DNA of 64,000 nucleotides from Struthio camelus (GCF_040807025.1 NC_090982.1:85251463-85315462), one strand, 5' to 3'; positions 1 to 14,345 are shown, numbered from the stretch's first letter. Numbers and translations are program-made. Notes: generated by a model from the sequence alone, not told the origin.

Positions 1-1500
1 ACGGATACCCACATGTCAACCAATAAAGCCACCTCAGCCTGGTGCTCAACCTAGGTCTCTTAATTACGTTTAGTTCCTCAGCATAGCTAAAAGCTAGATG
101 TACTCATTTGCAGATCCAAGCAACTACACATAAGTGCTGTCCAAACAGCAATGACCACAGCATCAAACAAGCTACCACCTATGTGTGGCACTGCACTGCA
201 AACAGGCCAAGACATTCCTGTTACTTCCCCATAGTGCGTTCACAAAGCCGAAGGACTGTTCACATAAAACTAGGGATTAAGTTAGTGCATCTTCTCAATG
301 ATTGAGGTTATAGCTGAAAGACTCTGAAGCCAGCACAATTTTCAACGGTGCTGTACGTGAACCCAAAAGAATGGAACAACATTGTCACTCTTATGCTTGG
401 GCTGGTATCCATGTATTACTCATATTTGCTAATATAAATCTATTACTACTTTTTACAGAGTGACAGAACAAACAAAGCAATCATCCCACCACTAAAACCG
501 TTCGTGATATTAGCCATGCTGCATGCTTTAGTTACTTTTTTTGTACTAAATGCAGTGCTTGCAACAATACTACATCAGACACAAGTTAGGAAGAACCACT
601 TCAAAGATGATACACTTCAACGTGGTATATGAAGTAGCAGAAACTACACAGAAGCCACTAAATATTGTCACAGTTCATAGATAACTGGAATTCCATTTTA
701 TTCTTGCCAAGGAGTGGAATGGCTGTAAAGGAGCTAAAAAGCAAGAATCATCTTTTCTGACATCTTTCCTGACTCTATCACATCCTTCAAAATCTACAGC
801 CAGTAACATGTTTGTAAGTCAATGTTGAACGCTATACCTTCTCCATTTTTCTTTCTCCCAGACCTTACGTTCATGAGCCTTTCTACCAATGAATCTATTT
901 TTTTTTCTGCTCCCACCTATTCTGAGGTGTTTGCAGTGCTGGAGTTGCCACTGAAAATAATTTTAGTAAACTGTAACAGTACCCCATTTATCCATTTTAA
1001 AATTAGAGTTTGTTTTCAACTTCTCAAAATTCTCACACATAGTCTTCTATACAGATGTGAGCCAGACATTTTCACTCAAAGACTAAACAAGAAAAAACAC
1101 AACAAGAACAAAGGAAGGCCAGGTTTTGACTTGAACTAAAAAAGTTACTTAGTATAGGCATACACTCAAACACTCTTATAGCATCAGACAACTACCAGTC
1201 TAACAGTCACAGGACTTTCTACCTTGACCAAGATTTTTTTGAGGGTATGGGGAAGGGGGCAGATGAGAGGTGCAGAATTTGCTTGAAGAGCTACGCCAAG
1301 CTATCCAAATTTGAGGTAAGCAGTGAGAAATGGTTACTAGATTTATGAAAGCTCATCTTCTCTTAAGGAAGGAGCAAGTGACATTACATAATCATAGCTC
1401 ATGGCTTCTTCTGTAAGATCTGCCTGAGAAAACAGGTTAAAAAAAATCTACCGATTCAAGATCTGTATCTTGCATGGCAACTTCTATCTTTTTTAAAATC

Positions 1501-1540
1501 TTGCTATATAAGGTCTTAGATTTAAGACCTCATATAGCAA
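1501..1540. repeat. Near-perfect 18-bp inverted repeat with 4-nt loop
   Basis: The left arm TTGCTATATAAGGTCTTA (1501-1518) and the right arm TAAGACCTCATATAGCAA (1523-1540) are complementary at 17 of 18 positions; the single exception can form a G-U pair in RNA. The loop is GATT. The flanks do not extend the stem. The stem is shorter than that of a typical pri-miRNA. It may be a template-switch inversion or the core of a small palindromic element. Confidence 0.85.
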
Positions 1541-4500
1541 CATACTGGGCAGAAATCCAAGGCAGGAAGACAGCTATTTTAAGTTCAGAACATAGTTCAT
1601 CACTAGTGTAGTTGGACTGAAGTTGCTCTCATGTGAAGTCACGGCCCATTACACCACTAATGCTGGCTTTAAGACCCTGGAGATGGATGAGAGAAATCAA
1701 TCCTTGCTCTTGTTCTAATCTCTTCTTCCAGACATGAAGGAGGATCAAGAACCCACACAGCTGAAAGGAAGATCACGAAAAGAATACACCAAACTTTTGG
1801 GACTAGCTCATAGGGTCTTGAAGATGACAGTGACAGGAAAGATAGATTTGAAAGGTCTAGATAGACTATAGATAAACCAAAGTCAGTAATTAAAAAAAAG
1901 ATTCATTTGCTTACATTCAGCACAGAAGACATCTCTTACCACATCTGCCTGATCATGGTTTCTTAATTCTGGGTTTCAAATGAAAATATGCTATGTGTTT
2001 AGCTACTTTTTATATTCTGACTTGACAATCCTCTCTTTACACTGGCAATTAGCACTTTTCCTTACTACAGTCTGAAACGTCTATTTACCAGTCAGAAGTA
2101 ACATCAATTATACTACCTGTCTTTACAAATAGCATCTCAGCTAGCTGTTTGGTCAACTAACTATACAAAAGCTTACCGCAAAATATAGTTTGGCTGGCCT
2201 AAATGTCGCAACTACTGAATTAATGTTGCTTAGGGTTTATTTTCCTCCACGCTGGGAGTGGCAGAGGAAAAGGTTACCTGCCCTATGCTCTGCTAGAAAA
2301 CATTAAAAGAGAAAACATTAAAACATTAACAACGGACTTTTTTTTAAGCTACCTTCACAACGTAAAAGCTACACTACTCCTTTTTGAACCCTACAACGTG
2401 CTATGTCCCAGCACAACTGACTGATCTTTCTACTCGCATCCCCATCATCCCATATTATAGTGACGAGATGTCATCTCTTCACTTAACTGTACATAATCAG
2501 ATGTGCACGTTCATCAAATGGCACAACCCACTGTTACAGCAGTACCTTCCTCCTTGTGAATCATGAGAAGCAATGCAAGTCCTGATCTCCCTTACAAGAG
2601 AAAATGTAAAGATTCAGGAACTGTTTAGTATGACAGAGGGATTTTTAAATATCTGCTAGAAGAAGGAGCTAGTATGTCAGTCAACGCTGAATAAAAAGCA
2701 CAAGTGTGAATTCCTCTTAAAAAAATGACTTAGATCTGCAGTTGCACTTATCCTTAGTAGGAGCTGGACAGGATTCCTCCATGTAGACCATTGTTGTCAG
2801 TGACAGACACTGCAGTAGAAAAGGAGATTAGTGGGAAAGGGGACGGGGGGAAGGAGGACAGCTTCTGTTAGAGCAGCATTAGTACCACAGTAAAGGGATA
2901 TTTGAACATGTCATAAGTACAGTTGGGCAATTAGTCTGCTAATAGATTCTCCCATTTTTCAAAGGAGTAGCAGAGCCCGTTAAGTCTAGGAAAAGGATAT
3001 TAAGTAATGTCTAAAAGAGCTTGGACTCCAGAAGAGAAAGCTCTTACATAACTGAAAGTGCAAGCTGTACTCTCAGCTCAGGCTTAACAAAATGATGGTA
3101 ACACTGGCAGCTGGGTACTCAGCTCCTGGAATTATGGACGCTTCTCTAGGTGTACCTTTTCTATTAGACTTTTTTAAAAAAAAAAAAAGTAATTGGTCTT
3201 ATATACACGTAACAAAAAGGCTTTGTTTCTGCTCTTCCCCCAGAGCCCAAAAGCAGACTTTTTTCACACAGAAGCAATGCACAAAAAGAGTACTTGTTCG
3301 AAACAGTAACTGTACCTTTTTTCCCTGCTCCCTCCCCGCCTTTCACACATATTGAGGACATACTGTATCCAAGGAAGAAACATTTATACAAGGGCACGTT
3401 TAGCGAAATACAAATCAGGAACCACTGAACTCCTCTTCTCGATCAGTACCCTTTTAAGAAAAAAGTTTACGCAGAATTTTATGCAATACATTCAAAATCA
3501 TTACATCAAATAGCAAATGCAGCATTTCAACTGTGGAAAATGACTTAAGTAATCTTCCCTAGTAAATGGATGTATGCTAAAAATTAACACATCAAAATAG
3601 CCAGAAAAGCAGGAGACACAGGATGCAATTAACCTCTCTTAACACTGTGGGAAAGGAAAAAAAAAAAAAAAGTCATTAAATAGCTCCATTTACTTCACAT
3701 TGAACTTTGAGGATGTCCACAGGGGACGCACAAGTGGAACATGAGGTACAAAGGATGCTCTGTTGCAGTCTAACATCAGAGCTGCCCATTGCACACTTCA
3801 GGGCAAGGAGCTAGTTTCTTCCAGTTTTGCACAGTACCAGGCCAGCAAGTCATCCTGAGGGACAGTATAATGCTCCTCTTCCCTCTACTAAAGGCACACT
3901 TCTTCCTGGTCACATGATCAAGAAAATGCTTACAAAGGCAAAAATACAAAGGGCCCTCCCCCCCCAACAAAGCATTTTATCCTCCTCCCTTCTCCTAAAT
4001 CCTGACATGCTAACCCAGCGCTATCAGACAAAATAAAACAGCCAGTGACAACCACTGTTACCTTTATTTTCTCTCAAAATTAGGAAATGCTAGGAGGACA
4101 GCACCTTAAAGTTCAAGGTTAACTTTTCCAGAATGCCATGGAAATCAAGCAGAAGTAAAATATTTCTTTTCTTTTTGTCCATACGGACTGTTCAGATGCA
4201 GATCCTATCAAGGAGTCTTCAGTCAGTGTCCAAAGTCAGGGGAGAGCATCCTGCAAATTTGTAAGCTTCCAAAGAGCAAGGCCAGGCTGTGCACAGAGAT
4301 TGTTTTCAGGACTGCGATATAAGAGAGACGCAATACAATTGAGCCTCACTTAAGACTTGCCAGGGAGAATGAAGACAGGGAGCATGCAAAAACAGCCTAG
4401 GAAATCAGGACCTAACGGCTTTGTTGGGAACCTTGCCCTGCGGTTCTCTACTCCCAACATAGCACAACAGCTTTGAGCAGCGGCAACACGTATCGTACGA

Positions 4501-5099
4501 ACTCCGAAGCAATCTTGCCAGTGATAAGATGAACCACAGACACCTTTCACCCCACCCTGCGAAATCACATATTCAAAACAGTCACCAAGAACAGTGACTA
4601 CCAAGTCCTGCATCCTGTGAGGAAGACAAGCGTACTACCGCTTTTTGGAAATAACTTCAAATTGCTGCACTGCTTTCACTTGTTATGCTATTATATGCAA
4701 TAAAGGCTTTCTGACTGCAAGGTTATTTTGCAGTTTCTCACAACATCTTCACAGAAATATAAACACAGCACTTTGAGATAAAAGCTTGTAAGTTTGAAGT
4801 TCCCGAAGCTGAAAGTACTGTACTCATTACATGACTGAGAGAACTAATGTTGAACGTAAAAATATCTGTATCTCATATGAGAACATCATACTTGAAAACA
4901 TCTTTGGACTTTCTGATAAAAGCTTTCCAGAGAACACAAGATGACCATCACCTCATAAAAAAATTAAACATCAAAATTCTATTATCAAAGTAGAGGAAGG
5001 GTATCCAGGAACACATGCTCCAATAATATCCCAGTAGGAGAAGAATTTTTCTGAGCTATGAGTAGCTGGTAAGATGTTGCACCACATCATGTGGCATGC

Positions 5100-5121
5100 A
5101 GTTAGGAAGCAGTTAGGAAGC
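5100..5121. repeat. 11-bp unit tandemly duplicated
   Basis: AGTTAGGAAGC occurs twice in immediate succession (5100-5110 and 5111-5121). It is a small replication-slippage duplication in the SMAD2 intron. Confidence 0.8.
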
Positions 5122-8100
5122 AAGCACGTTCAGCGACACAGTCTAGCTGACAAATCAGCCTATCCTCCACTCTCTCATTTTACCCTGTGTATTAAAACAG
5201 TAAATTGAACAACTCCTTTCTAATATTTAAATTCCCACTGAAAGGCTCCAACTAATACACCATCTTCCAGGACAGGCGTAATGTCAAGCCATTAAATACC
5301 TCTTTTCTTCTACTTATAAGTTACATAAGGCATTAATAGTCTACTAGACCATCTCAATTTCATTTCATACAACTTGCAGTTACCTTCCCCCCCCCCCCTT
5401 TTCTATTTTGTATTAGTAAGTAAGGTCATGCAGTGAGTTAAGTTGACACACAATGGAGGTTCACAGATTAACGAATGCTCTGTATCATCCCTAACACGAA
5501 GACAGACCTAAACAGAATCAGGAGTATCAAAGAACAAAATATCTTTACAAAAAACATATCCATCACAATACTGGTTGATCTGTTCACAACAAATCAGTTT
5601 AACAGTAGATAAGAATCTCATAGAAGATCATGCTTTCCAAACAGGTAAAGAGAGAGCTCACATACACATTTCCAGACTTGCACCGTAGAACATTTAAAGA
5701 TGACCTTTATCTTAAATTCTCCAACCACTATTTGTCATCTTAGGTGCGAACAGTCAGTCTCCACACTAGAAAAAGTTTTTCCCAAGAGTTAACAGGTACA
5801 CCAACCCACAGCTAAGTCAAATAATTTCTCTCAAGTAGCCTGTCATCCTCCAAGCACATGAGCAGCTGACACTACTGCATGAGTAGCTCAGGTAGTACTG
5901 TTTCGTAACCTGAAAGACAGTAGACAAAGTTGAGATGTGACATTTTGATTAACTATCTCAAGTTTGTGGGTACTTAGGCTGGTGAAGAGGAAGCATTAGC
6001 TCTGCAAGACACTTACCTTGTCTGTGTTGCTTGAAAAAAATAGGACGACTTGGCAAAAAATTACTCGTAGAACAACAGAACTCCATGACCCTTTTAATCC
6101 CTCATTTAAAACCGAAGATGCTTCTGGATAGCTTTCCCTATGAATTCCACATGTGTCTTGAGAAACTCAGTGAAAGAGGCCCAGGAAGACAGGTGAACAG
6201 AGGATACACTAATTATAAAGTGCAAAATGCAGGGAAGAAGCCTCCACACCATGCCAGAATAACTGCTGCAGTTTAAACCAGCTATTGGTGGAAACCTAAC
6301 ATGAAAATTGGTGAAACTGTTTGAGAGAATACACAGACCCTGATCCACCTCCAGACCAGAGAGCATCTTTAGAGATTAGGCATACAAAAACCCAGAAATA
6401 TCAAGTACTACATAACTACGGTCCACAGTGCACGCAGTAAGCAAATGGATTCAAATGAAGTTAAAGTTTGAGCTACAGGGGAAGCTTCTCCAAGCAATAT
6501 ATACTGGGGAACAGCAGGAGAACTGAATGCTACTTGTGCCATTAGGGTTCTGAAACATTATTTTGATAGAGTAAGTATGTAAATAGAAAAAGTAAAGTCA
6601 GACAATGACTTTACCTTCACTCACCAGCAAAGCCTATATTCTAACAGAAGAATTACAGAAGCTTGACAGTTAGCAAGGAAGCCATGAAAGGCCCAAAGTG
6701 TATCAGTGCTGAGGTATCAGAAAGCATAATTTTTAGATGAACACAGGTTGGTTGTTTTACATGGTTAGAGGCAAAAGTCAAGAAAGGAACTTGACAATCA
6801 AGATGCCTAACTACAGGTCTCTGTTCTCCTCAGACCAGAGCAGAATATGGGACCCCATACCAGATACCATTCACAGCAAATCTGACCACGTAGAGGGGCA
6901 GATCCCTTGGAATAGGAATCAAAATCTATTTACTGAGCTTCACTGCCTAGAGCTAGACAATACGGAAGCATTAAGATTATGGACAAGTCCTGAAGTCTTA
7001 GGCATCTCACTCATGCTCCACACCCAGAACCCTCACCTGAAGATAACGCCCACAAGCACACATACAATTGCTTAATAGTTAAAGTACTTTCCCAGGACAT
7101 CCAACATTTTCTTTTCCTTACTCCACTGAGGGGACTTGACCCTGATCTACACCCACCCAAAAGAAAAGTAGTAACAAACAACCACCTATGTGCTAGTGGC
7201 TACCCTCCTCTCTCCCCATGCTACTGCAGCACAAGATCAGAATTTCAAAGGCTAGAGAATATTAGTATTCAAATTATCATTTTTGTGCCTCCTTGGTGCA
7301 AAGAAAGCTCATTAAATCCTTATTGCTAGGTCTACGATTATTGGATAAAGCATTGAAGGGTTCCCACGTGCTGAACGAATGCTACAGCACTAGGCTGCAG
7401 TAATAACGTCTTCCTATTATTGAATAGGCTATTTCAGCATTTTTAAGTGGTTGCCACCAATGCAATTTGCAACAGAAACAACCACACTGACGGGCCTTAT
7501 GTTCTCCAGCTACATTCGTCTGAGACAGAGGACAGTGGAACATTTATTTTTCGATCCCAATTGTGCTTTGACAAGACATCAGTTTGCAAGACAGGTACAC
7601 TGGGCATAAGCATAAGATTAAGCATCCATAAAAATGTATATACAAAGGAACTAAAAGGGGATTTTCATCCTCAGCTTGGCAGAATTCATGAGGATGGATG
7701 GATACTTACATTCTTTGACACGGCCATTAAGTTTACATTCAAGTCTCCCCCACTAATAGAGAAAGGTAAACATTTATTATGGAAAGACAGTAAAGAACTA
7801 TCAATATGCTCCTGTTGGCTTACACAAAAATTTCAAGGTTCAGAAGGTGCTCTTTGAAAATGTAGCTGAGTCCATGAAAGTAACATTTGAGTTACTCAAG
7901 AGAAGACTTTTTCAACCAAACACCTGATAGTTGAACACTGCTTCAGATATAAGACTTTCCGATAGACTTGGAGCCAAAAAAAAAATCCACATCAGTTGAT
8001 TATCAGGTATACACATTCAAAATTTCAGAACTACAGCATGATTTAAACTCATTTGAAATATCACAGAGGAACTTGACTTGACGCCTCCCACGAAAGCAAG

Positions 8101-9434
8101 AGGAAGTGAATACCAGTCTGGGATGCAACTCACCAAATCAACTAAACAGTAGCTTTGAAATTCTGCATTTAAGCAAATCTACATGCTTTTCTTTTGTATC
8201 AGGCTTTTAGTTATCCAATATTCTAAGAAAGAAGATATCCAAGCAATCCAAGAAATGGTCAGCTTACCAACAATCACAGGCAAAGACTCCAAACAAAAAC
8301 TTTCAATTCTTGACCTACTGAAATGTGTTTGTACATACTGGAATAAAAAAAAGTCATAGTTCGGGGAGTCATTTCTGAACAACTCTCAAATCAGATTACC
8401 GTGTAGCACTTTTGCAAAGGGATGCCCCTAATCTCTTTGTTGCTCTGACAATTTTTGAAGCATATTCAGCAAGATGCAAACTTACTCCAGCTCCCGATTG
8501 CTCTCTTGTATCCTGCTGGCCGTCTTCAAACACCACAACATGGCAGAAACCAATGAAAGCTGCTCATGACAGACCACAGCATTGTATACAGTAAATTTTA
8601 AAAGTTTTTCACCAATTCATGCTGCAATCAAGTCAGAGTAAGCCAACAGTAACAAGTAGTAAACAAGACATGGGAAACTACTCTTATTAAATTAGCAGGT
8701 GCAGATTATAAATAGGATTAAATTAGTAGGAAACCAATTAACTAGCTATTTGTGTTGAAAGCTGCAGCAGTAGAAGAACTGCAGCATGTCTTTACCCTAT
8801 AAATACTTCCTAGGCTAACAGCCTGAGCTACAGAATTGGGAAGTTTCTCTACAAGAGTGCTCTGGTTGTCATAAAACATTCACATTAGTGAAAACAGTGC
8901 TCAGGTTTTTTTTTTTTTCCTTACAGTACCAAAAAAACTGAATTGGCTGACTTCTACATGAGAGGAATATAATGAGAAATCTTCTTCACCCTGCACAGTT
9001 GGCCTGATATAAAGACACTAATTACTACGGTAAGCCAGGGAATAGTTCAGCACTGACATGGGTTGACTATAACCAGATTCCTTAATTGGAGAAAAATAAC
9101 TAGTATTTATAGGGTCATTTGGGGCTCAATATTGACAATAAAGCACAGTCAACATATTTGTCTTGAGTGACCAACATATCTTCTTAATGGCAACATAAAA
9201 CGTCAGATACAGATATTTTTCTTCCTAGTTAAAGCTCTGTACTGGGATCCACTGAGCAAATAAGTCACTAAAGTAATCACAAATAGCTATTTTTCATGCG
9301 CCTAAAAGTCAACAGCCCCAGCATGAGTTGTTAACTTGGGACAAATAAGGCAAGGCGCATAAGTCAAGTAAGTTTTAATACTACTTTTTTTGATTCTGAC
9401 TCTTGAATAGAGTGCTGCTTCTTACCATTAAAGC

Positions 9435-9452
9435 AATAATAATAATAATAAA
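9435..9452. repeat. (AAT)n microsatellite
   Basis: Six uninterrupted AAT units in the SMAD2 intron. Confidence 0.9.
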
Positions 9453-9614
9453 GTAACAGTAACTTGAAGCTCAAGAACTCTCACAGTTTTGAAAAACTTT
9501 TCACCCCTGAACCTGCTTTCTACATCATTGATAGTCCAACAGGAAAAACACCTTAAACTCACGCTCCAGAACCGATAATATGTCCTTGATGTGGCATTAT
9601 CACACATACCTTAC

Positions 9615-9745
9615 AAAAATTCACCTCAATTTACCGACTGAGAAATCACCACAAATAAAACAGTTTTTGAAGGTAACCCAGGAAAAAGCAGCACAGCCAA
9701 GACTGAAATCCACAGCTCCTGAGCCTTGATCCAATGTTCTCACAT
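9615..9745 (-). repeat. Possible old MIR-like SINE fragment (reverse orientation)
   Basis: The order of motifs resembles a reverse-complement MIR: an 'actgagaaatc' block, a 'gaaggtaacccagg' block, 'gcacagccaagactgaaatc', then 'ctcctgagccttgatccaatgttct'. Similarity is diffuse and was judged by eye, so the family call and boundaries are tentative. Confidence 0.35.
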
Positions 9746-10304
9746 GGTCCTCAAAACTCAACATTTTCTTCCTCCTGACTAAAGAGGTGAGCTCCTTTGA
9801 ACTATGCGATTGGCTAAATATCTTGCAAATTTAATTTTTTTACATGTTGTTCTACCTCAACTGACATGCCAATACTTTGTGCTTGGCATACCAATTCTGT
9901 AACAAATGATGTGGGTAAGTCACATGACTTTCTGAATTGCACGAGCTTAAAGTTGGCAGCATTAAGTTGCATTGTTTAATGCTTTACGACTTCCTTTTTC
10001 AGGATGACACTGATATTATAAGATGCTGTAACCTGAACTACTGCTGCACTAAAGCTTAACCTTAGTTAACAGGATTTCAGTTCTTAACAGCAGCCACAGC
10101 TGTGTACAAAGCCAGGGAAGTTAAAAGAAAAGCTATGTTTTAGTGTATTTAATAAAACCTCAATTACACTTGAATACATTTCAATTAACACTGCCTTAGA
10201 AGGTTAAAGAACTGAAGTTATCAATTCCAATTCACCAAGGATGACTTACCTATGCTAGAGCAAAGCCCCGAATGCTATCATATACAATTTCTGAAGGGCT
10301 CCCT

Positions 10305-10318
10305 ACACACACACACAC
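10305..10318. repeat. (AC)n microsatellite
   Basis: Seven AC units in the SMAD2 intron. Confidence 0.9.
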
Positions 10319-11318
10319 TCTTCTGTATTCAGATATCAGGAATAGGGCTTACTGCAAAGCAGCCATTCAAGTAAGAAGTTTTAGTAGAAGAAAAATATGC
10401 TAAAAAAAAAAAACACATTCCCTAGCTCATATTAATCCTGCATCGTACTCCACCTGTCAAATGCACTAATGCTATGAATCAAATAGGAGAAAGCAAACAA
10501 AATTCAACTTCAAGCTATAATGTGTAAGTTACATAGAAAGGTTTAGGGAAAAGGGGAGAGACAATATTCAACTTTTGGGCTTACTCCTTTAAAATAAAAT
10601 TCCAAGAGAGGTTCTAGAAGAGCTTTGTACCAGGCGTTCCAAAACTCAACTGCTTTGGGCGTTCACTCACTCCATCACACCCTGTTCACCTCCATCCATA
10701 GTGGCTCCTCTCCAAAATGGGACCACAAAACAGCATTGACCAGTTTACAACAGAACATTTTTCCTATGGAATGCTGAAACTACTATTTTCACAACAAACA
10801 TCAAAGTTATTTAAAGTCAGTTTCTGAAAACAAGCTCTACGAAAGTTGTGTAATTACACAGTATGATATAACACTCAGTAAGTACTGGAAGTAGTACAGT
10901 TCATGAGTATTCATGCCAGATAAACTGGTACTCCCTCCGTGGTTATTTTTTTAAACTGTTCTGAACTTTCTCTTTCTTTCATTAGCTTAGAAGAAATTAA
11001 GAAATTCCTGAATGACCACCAGCAGATCTTCAATTATCCCATTTCTAAGTTTAGTTTTGTGATAAAAAAAACAATTAAACTGATTTTTGAAACGGCTTTG
11101 TAGTTGAAGGATATGAATAAGAATAACTTTCAAATAACAGGATTAACTAGTGTTATCAACACCATCAGTGGTTGCTTAACTCAAATTTAGAAACTAAGCT
11201 TCACAGGGACCTAAGTCAAACTTGACATGAGTTCAGAGTTCCTATTACATGTCATCCATGCAGCATCTAAAGGTGTCCTGCAACTTAAAGCAGGTAAAGT
11301 TAGGGCCAGCATCTGCTT

Positions 11319-11415
11319 GCCTACAGCAAGGCCATCCTGAACATGCCCGATTTTGGAAACTAAGGAGGTCCATTTATCCCTGAATGGGAGACTGTCTTGG
11401 AATACGAGGTGCTGA
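11319..11415 (+). pseudogene. 5S-rRNA-derived sequence (5S pseudogene or 5S-headed SINE)
   Basis: The segment follows the vertebrate 5S rRNA order. It has GCCTAC, then GGCCATCCTGAACATGCCCGAT, a TGGAAACTAAGGAGGTC block matching internal-promoter box A, GAATGGGAGAC matching the intermediate element, and GGAATACGAGGTGCTG near box C. It is about 97 nt instead of about 120: around a dozen bases are missing after the CCCGAT and a few more before the intermediate element. It is diverged and unlikely to be a working 5S gene. It may be a retroposed 5S copy or the head of an ancient 5S-derived (AmnSINE1/SINE3-type) element. The following 100 nt were not recognised, so I cannot decide between these. Confidence 0.75.
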
Positions 11416-14229
11416 CTTCTGCCACCCTGGCACTGAGAAAAGCCCCAAGGAAGCTAGCAGAGTCCCTCAAAGCAATGTTGTGTTTTCTCTCCACAGCAAT
11501 CCAGACTGCGCAATACAGCACTATGGCCTAGTTGAAAGCAATCACCATTAACTGAAATGGAATTCTCAATACAGATTAGAAAACATTGCAAAGCATCAGA
11601 AAAATACCTCCAAAGCCAACTGCTTTGCCATGGCCACTTTCAGCAACAACACAGAATATTCACCTGGCATAATCATCTTTCAGTAGTGTTTTCTCTTCAG
11701 GCTACACACGTGGATGCTATTCATCGACAAGCAGCTGCCTGGCTGCTTGTTAGGCCTGGCATCGGGGCTGCATGACTCCTTTCACAAACAGGAAGTTGAG
11801 AAGCTCCAGAGCGTGCTGCTGGACTGCTTAACTGAAAGGGTACATGCACACAGGGCTGATTAAGAGCAGCTACAACACCTGCCACAAGAAGTCATGAGAT
11901 GTAGAGATGTTGTACCCAACAGGAAGCTGCTGCAAAGCATCCAGTCATTCTGCCCTTACTGCCTTTCACAGGCCAGAGCCTAGCCTGAAGCATTCAGGAG
12001 ACACCAGGAACTTCCTCAAGTCTTCTACAGAGGATCTAGAGACAACACTTGAGTCCCACCATAGTTACAGGACTGAAAAGAGTAAGCGCAATTTGATCTT
12101 CCTCCCGCTACACCTTTCCAGTGAAGACATCCAAAGTTTTCACAGCACCAGCTATCACAGGAAGGGATTTTGAAGCTGAGCTTGCTTAAAACTCTCAAAC
12201 TCTCAGCCATCTCTTGCCAGTCTTTGCTGTTCTAAGGGGTTGTTTTTATTTAAATTCCACACAAAGGAGAGTGGGCTCTGCTTCATCTTCAACAACCCTA
12301 CCATAAGAAAAAGGAGTTAGTTTATCAGCAAACAATTTACAAGCATGTGTCTTGTGATCTGAGCTATTAATAAAGATGGTGCTTCAGTGTATGCTCATGT
12401 ACAAACATCTATGTGTGTGTTTTAGGATGCTTAAGATGTTCAACTATAGATCTTCAAACATTTAAGGAATCATTTTAATTTATGTCTCAGTGAATTTGTA
12501 CAGAATGAAATATGATGCATCACCTGATTCTTTAAATCAGCAGTTTTCAACTCCTGAGCGACAATTAAGTATTAACGTCCATCCTCAGCTCAACTAGCAA
12601 CTTTTCACAGTTCTGCTACAAGCTAACAGATGGTGCTAAGTTCTGTTGCTGGGAAAATAGACTTCACCTCTGTCTGGATAGCAATGTTATTTTAGCATCT
12701 ACTGTGCCAAGTCAGCTGCCTGCGGCTGTCCTCTCAGCTAACTTGTTAACAGCAGAGATGCAGATGTTTGAACTGCCCTGTGACAACTTCCAGGGAAACC
12801 TTTTTTTTCTTCCCCAGTTTCATTGTTGAAATCGCCCATCTTTTACGGCCTTAACCCGCGCAAGAACAGAGCACAGGAATTTCTGTACTGCTATTCACTG
12901 AAGTAACCTATTTTGGAGAAGGATCTTAAAAGCTTGCAAACAATCTATTCTAGAAGCCAGGTTGGCTGTAGTGGTGATCAAAAGCATCCTTAAAATGAGG
13001 TTACTGCGTGCAGCTAAGCAATCGCTTTCCTGCCAAACGTTTCCAGGAAATACAAATAACCATACTAACTGATAGAACAGGTTCTGTTAAAAAAAACTGG
13101 GCACTTTAGACTAAAATTAGGCATGACCATTTATTCTGTTACATGAAGAAAAAGGCACCCAGATTTTCTCATCTTAAAAGATTTGTTTGCTCTCTAACAG
13201 TAGTTTCAAGCCACCTGTCCCACCTTCAAAAGTGTCTTTTCTTTGTCTAGTTAGCTTCTGCCATTGCTCATTGATCAGCATCGTTTACTTCCATCTAGGG
13301 AAGATAACTAACACAAGCATCAGCTTTCAGAAAACAGTATCGATATGTGCAATAAGCCATGCCTAGGCTGCTTACCTCATCCACACTGCTAACCCCCTGC
13401 AGGGAAAGAAGAAAGGGCTGTAGGGCAGGCAAGTGAAAGAGACACTGTCATATTAGAGAAATCTGTAATTTCTTTAGAGAAACTGGACCATTCTAAACGG
13501 TCTTTCTCGCTTTTAGGTGTTTGATGAACTTCACCCCAGATTCTTCTGAAGAATCAGGATGTGATCAGTTCCATGACAGCAGTTTTAAAAGTTATCAACC
13601 TTCACTATTAGCTGAAGTGAAAAATATGCAACAGGTATGGTGTTAAAATATCATCTCTTCAATTCACTTGCAGTTGCCTACTTTGCATTTAATGGAACAC
13701 TCCCTCTGAATCTTCTATGTGCTCAAAACCATGGAGCCTATTGCAAGGTTTCTTCTTTGCCTCTGGAGAGTAACAATGCAAAATTCATCTCATATTTGAA
13801 GCCAGGTGCTTCAGAAATCTGTTGACTGTAAATTCCACAAGTCAGCTGGACTCTCCAAAAACAAAGGCAGGATTTAAGCCCCTCTTGTTATCGCTCCCAT
13901 TTCAGTTAGAACTGGGAGGCTGCTGAAAACAAAGCAAAAATATGCTTCTGAAAAATCAGGAAACATAGCAGAGATGCTATCCTTGGGTTAAGCAAGAAGG
14001 GCAGAGGGCACAGATAAGACCACATTTTCCACATACATATTGAACAGCTAAGCAGGAACAGCCATTTTTCAGATAGCACCTTCTAAAGTTGTAAAGACAC
14101 AGCAGGCTGGGAACCAAGGCTTGGGCAGCAGTATTAGTCTTCACTCTCTGCTTTAAAAACTGTTACTTCTCACTAAAGATTTCTTAAGGCACTCGCACAG
14201 CACTAGCACCCTAGCTAGGGATCCCTAAA

Positions 14230-14345
14230 TCTGGATTCAAGGAACCTGGTCTTTAACCCTTACCTCAGCCAGTACCCTGTCAGATAAATCACTTTTCTTC
14301 TGTGCCTTACTTTTCCCTGTTACGAAGCAGTGAAAGTTCACCTCT
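14230..14345 (+). repeat. Possible old MIR-like SINE fragment
   Basis: Motifs resemble a diverged MIR core and 3' part: 'ggattcaaggaacctgg', then 'cagataaatcacttttcttctgtgccttacttttccc'. It was recognised by eye only, and the boundaries are approximate. Confidence 0.35.

Noticed and set aside
1501..1540. Hairpin as a microRNA precursor
   Set aside because: An 18-bp stem with a 4-nt loop and no extended lower stem is too short for normal Drosha/Dicer processing.
7447..7857. Plus-strand 136-codon frame in the SMAD2 intron
   Set aside because: Antisense to SMAD2, AT-rich, no domain; expected by chance over 19 kb.
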